Below are positions 45,001 to 47,226 of a stretch of 47,226 bases of DNA, one piece after another. Where the stretch lies: assembly GCA_003990745.1 (NCBI GenBank), contig RBNI01000056.1:1-47226 (forward strand), given 5' to 3'. The notes under the pieces were generated by a model. It worked only from the letters and a program-made list of their open reading frames with translations. It was not told where the DNA came from and searched no databases. The number at the start of each line of letters is the position of its first letter. Positions within the stretch are counted from its first letter, which is position 1. This DNA is from Jimgerdemannia flammicorona (lineage: Eukaryota > Mucoromycota > Endogonomycetes > Endogonales > Endogonaceae). Both the position numbers and the translations under genes were made by a program.

Positions 45001-45801
45001 GTCCGGGCTTATCACAGTAGAAGTACTTACTACTGAACTTGGTGCATTGACCATCTCATTGACCTCGTCCTTTACTTGGCTTTCCTTTGCCTCAACCATG
45101 TACATCATAGAATGCTTTCTCATCATAGTCTTCGTTTGTGTCATTATTCTGCCTTGATTCATTGTTTAATAGGCTCATGATGATGTGCTTGTAGTCTGAA
45201 AGCTTATCAGATTCCCACATAGCGGATACGACCATATTATACATGTCTGGGAGGCCTCGTATAAGAGCCAGGACCTTGTCTTTCTCTCTGATAAGGTCCA
45301 CTGGCATAGAAAGAGAATTCACCTGATTTATCAGATTGTTGATGTATTGGCATATTCCTGAATACTCTCCTTGGGCTTCATCTATAGAGTAAATAATTGT
45401 CCCTTCAGGTGGAATCTGTTGGACACAGATGCTTGTTGATGATGGTCATGTAGGGTCTCCCAGGCTTCATTTGCTGTCATAGCATCCATAACAAGTTTCA
45501 TTTGCTCATTCAATAGAGTGAACGTGATCTCCCTCAATGCCTTGCATTCCTTTGCTGGGTCGTATCTCGTTATTTATGCCTGTGGCTTCCAATAGTTCTC
45601 TAGACCACATTCCTCCAAGAGGTTCCTCATATGGTATGCCCATATAGCGTAATCCTTACCATTGAAGACAGGAATCATCCTTCTTGTCATCATAGCCACC
45701 ACCGGAGGGACTGTGGTACCCACGCCAGTACCTGTTCTGCTTGTGTTACTTGCTGGGCTTAGTGCTGCAACACTTGAGCTTGGGCTTCCTGGGGTTGACA
45801 T
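42041..45801 (-). pseudogene. Copia-1 Gag-Pol, 5' part
   Basis: The minus strand starts MSTPGSPSSSVAALSP (45801). Gag (to about 45080) has a knuckle reading YFYCDKPGHCIQDC, in which the first Cys has become Tyr. Protease: WLIDSGTTQYM near 44830. Integrase: HERLGHIGQTSLE, MDICGPMHISSHS, CSDNGTEYINKSF and QQNSIVKWFNQ, where the catalytic Glu expected in IVE reads Lys. RT: IHQIDIKTAFLNRDVDTELY (about 42808-42867) and WVND (42581-42592, canonical YVDD). The frame ends CDAD-stop-AGDLDDR at the inversion breakpoint; its C-terminus is at 19107-19500. Confidence 0.9.
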
Positions 45802-45845
45802 CTTCGTACATTGTAGTATAGCATATACTAAAGAGGTGTATATTA

Positions 45846-45870
45846 TCCGCTAACTGGGGCTCATAACCTT
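45846..45870 (-). promoter_or_regulatory. Copia-1 primer binding site, half-tRNA type
   Basis: Directly behind the 5' LTR on the minus strand, AAGGTTATGAGCCCCAGTTA is complementary to a tRNA-Met anticodon arm (plus strand TAACTGGGGCTCATAACCTT, with CAT as the anticodon). Some copia elements prime from an internally cut initiator tRNA-Met. Confidence 0.6.
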
Positions 45871-46038
45871 TGTTGTGAACTTTTGGAGGAATAGGAGAGA
45901 GGAAAAGAGAGAGATATTTATTGATCACTCAAGTAACACGCTTTTATATGTTTGTTGATGATGTCACCCCAATGCCACTGCGCTACAAATTATCCATATT
46001 GAGTGCGCTATATCGAGTTGTAATCTGTAATCTCAACA
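45871..46038 (-). repeat. Copia-1 5' LTR, 168 bp
   Basis: On the minus strand TGTTGAGATTAC...GTTCACAACA, the same length as the copy at 19799-19966. It is flanked by ATAAC (46039-46043), i.e. GTTAT on the element strand, matching GTTAT at 19967-19971. Confidence 0.9.
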
Positions 46039-46043
46039 ATAAC

Positions 46044-47226
46044 CATTCCAAAAGACCATATTGGAATCTTCAAGACAAGAAGCAGCCTGGCTAAGAGTGA
46101 GATTATGATTAAAGGAGCAGTAATTGATTCAGATTATATTGGGGAGATATTACTCATTACTAGAAACCACAACTCTATGATTCTATTTCCAATCAAAAAG
46201 AAGGACAAATTGGTGTAGATGTTGATCTTTCTAGTTCTTCAGCCAAAGATCATAGAAGTCAAGAAGTTGGAGGAAACAGAGAGAGGAAGAAAGATATTTA
46301 GATCTATAAGAAGAGGAGTATTTACTAGTACTAAGATCACTAAACTGGACCACAAGAAGGAGGAAACTACAAACATGCATTGCTATACTATTAGAGATGA
46401 ATTTCTGCTCAAGAAGGAACTCAAGAAAATACTCTATAAATTCAAGGATGTCCTAGTCACAAACTTCAAGAATATCAAGAAAATGACTCTATACTATTAT
46501 TATGATATAGATATAGGAGACACTGAACCAATCTACCAAAAAGTAAGGTCAATACTATCAGTCTATCATAAATAGCTTAGTGAAGAAATTAAGCAAATGG
46601 AAGAAGCTAGTATCATCAAAGAAGCTGGTAGCCCTTGGACTTCACCAATTATACTAGTCTCAAAAAAAGAAAGCAAGCCAGGAGAATTCACTTCAAGGCT
46701 CTGTACCAATTACAGAAAGCTCAATCTAGTTACTAAGAAGGATTGTCAGCTACTGCCCCTCATCAGCAATATCCTCATAAACTTAGAAAATAAAGTACAG
46801 AACTACAGCACCTTAAACCTATATTTAGGAATCTATCAAATTAATCTCACTGAAGCAGCAAGTGAGAAATCAGCCTTAATCACTCCAGATGGAACTTATA
46901 TCTACCTGTGAATACTATTTGGAATATACAATATACTAGTAAGCTTCTAGTGAATAATGTATAAAATCTTCTGCTATAATATGGAAAAATAGATGATAGT
47001 TTATATAGATGATATTATCATCAACAGTAAGATACAGAAGAATATCTGTAGTATATTCAGCAAATAATAGAGAAGCTAAGAAAGTATGGTCTTTACATCA
47101 AGTCTAAGAAGTATAAGTTTGCAGAAATTGAGATCTTCTATCTTAGTCATATTATCAATTGAGATAGAACACATATGGACCCTTTCAAGATTCAAGCAAT
47201 AGTAGTATACTCAAGACCCACTACTC
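46044..47226 (+). pseudogene. Gypsy-2 second half of dUTPase and reverse transcriptase
   Basis: Resumes the dUTPase cut at 19972: ITIPKDHIGIFKTRSSLAKS (motif 2), GAVIDSDYIGEI (motif 3, catalytic Asp and Tyr kept), PIKKKDKL (motif 4). A linker leads to RT: SPWTSPIILVSKK, SRLCTNYRKLN, STLNLYLGIYQI, and the box VYIDDIII (46999-47022) with both Asp kept as GAT-GAT. Several stops and frame changes. The element runs off the right edge. Confidence 0.8.

Noticed and set aside
1..47226. CRISPR arrays, bacterial operons, tRNA or rRNA genes
   Set aside because: No regularly spaced repeats with unique spacers, no ribosome-binding sites before frames, and no cloverleaf sequences were found. The retroelement content is eukaryotic.

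Overview
The window reads as a transposable-element graveyard from a filamentous fungus. Support for a fungus is the mix of chromodomain Ty3/gypsy, Ty1/copia, LINE-type and DIRS-type retroelements, a BTB-domain gene remnant, and two styles of decay: CpG loss (CGA to TGA stops) in the younger elements and extreme AT-richness, reminiscent of RIP, in the older ones. The species cannot be named from the sequence. No intact cellular gene is visible; almost every coding stretch is a broken retroelement gene.

Layout. 1-480 is CpG-rich, unlike everything after it, and holds a complete type III hammerhead ribozyme fold (34-91) with a competing upstream hairpin and a terminator-like hairpin plus T-run (277-296). 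1417-1966 is a palindromic MITE with an 8-bp target duplication. 2324-2590 is a 9-bp minisatellite. 2914-13680 is a DIRS-like tyrosine-recombinase retroelement (inverted terminal repeats, an internal complementary arm, Gag, RT-RNase H, recombinase), split by a full-length LINE (LINE-A, 7429-13282) and by a small poly(A) retroposon inside the recombinase. 13757-15157 holds a frameshifted BTB gene and an unidentified decayed frame. From about 15.37 kb an AT-rich block of old gypsy and copia remnants begins.

The architecture from 18.6 kb to the end is explained by one inversion of about 22.9 kb (19109 to about 42040). It cut a LINE (LINE-B) and a copia element (Copia-1) and swapped their halves. 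Both target-site duplications (16 bp for LINE-B, 5 bp for Copia-1) are now found inverted and far apart, and a dUTPase domain of an older gypsy (Gypsy-2) stops at 19.97 kb and resumes at 46.04 kb. Inside the inverted segment a 10.65-kb chromodomain gypsy (Gypsy-1, 29691-40340) sits in LINE-B with a 5-bp duplication.

Gypsy-1 is the most unusual element. Each 2.06-kb LTR contains a 366-codon reading frame in U3 with two PPxY motifs, three TGA(G/C)TCA sites, and a TATA box downstream of the frame. Its polyprotein carries a five-motif dUTPase before the protease, whereas Gypsy-2 has the dUTPase after the protease. Across the window the RT catalytic Asp pair has become Asn wherever it was probably encoded with a CpG, and survives in the two elements that use GAT-GAT.
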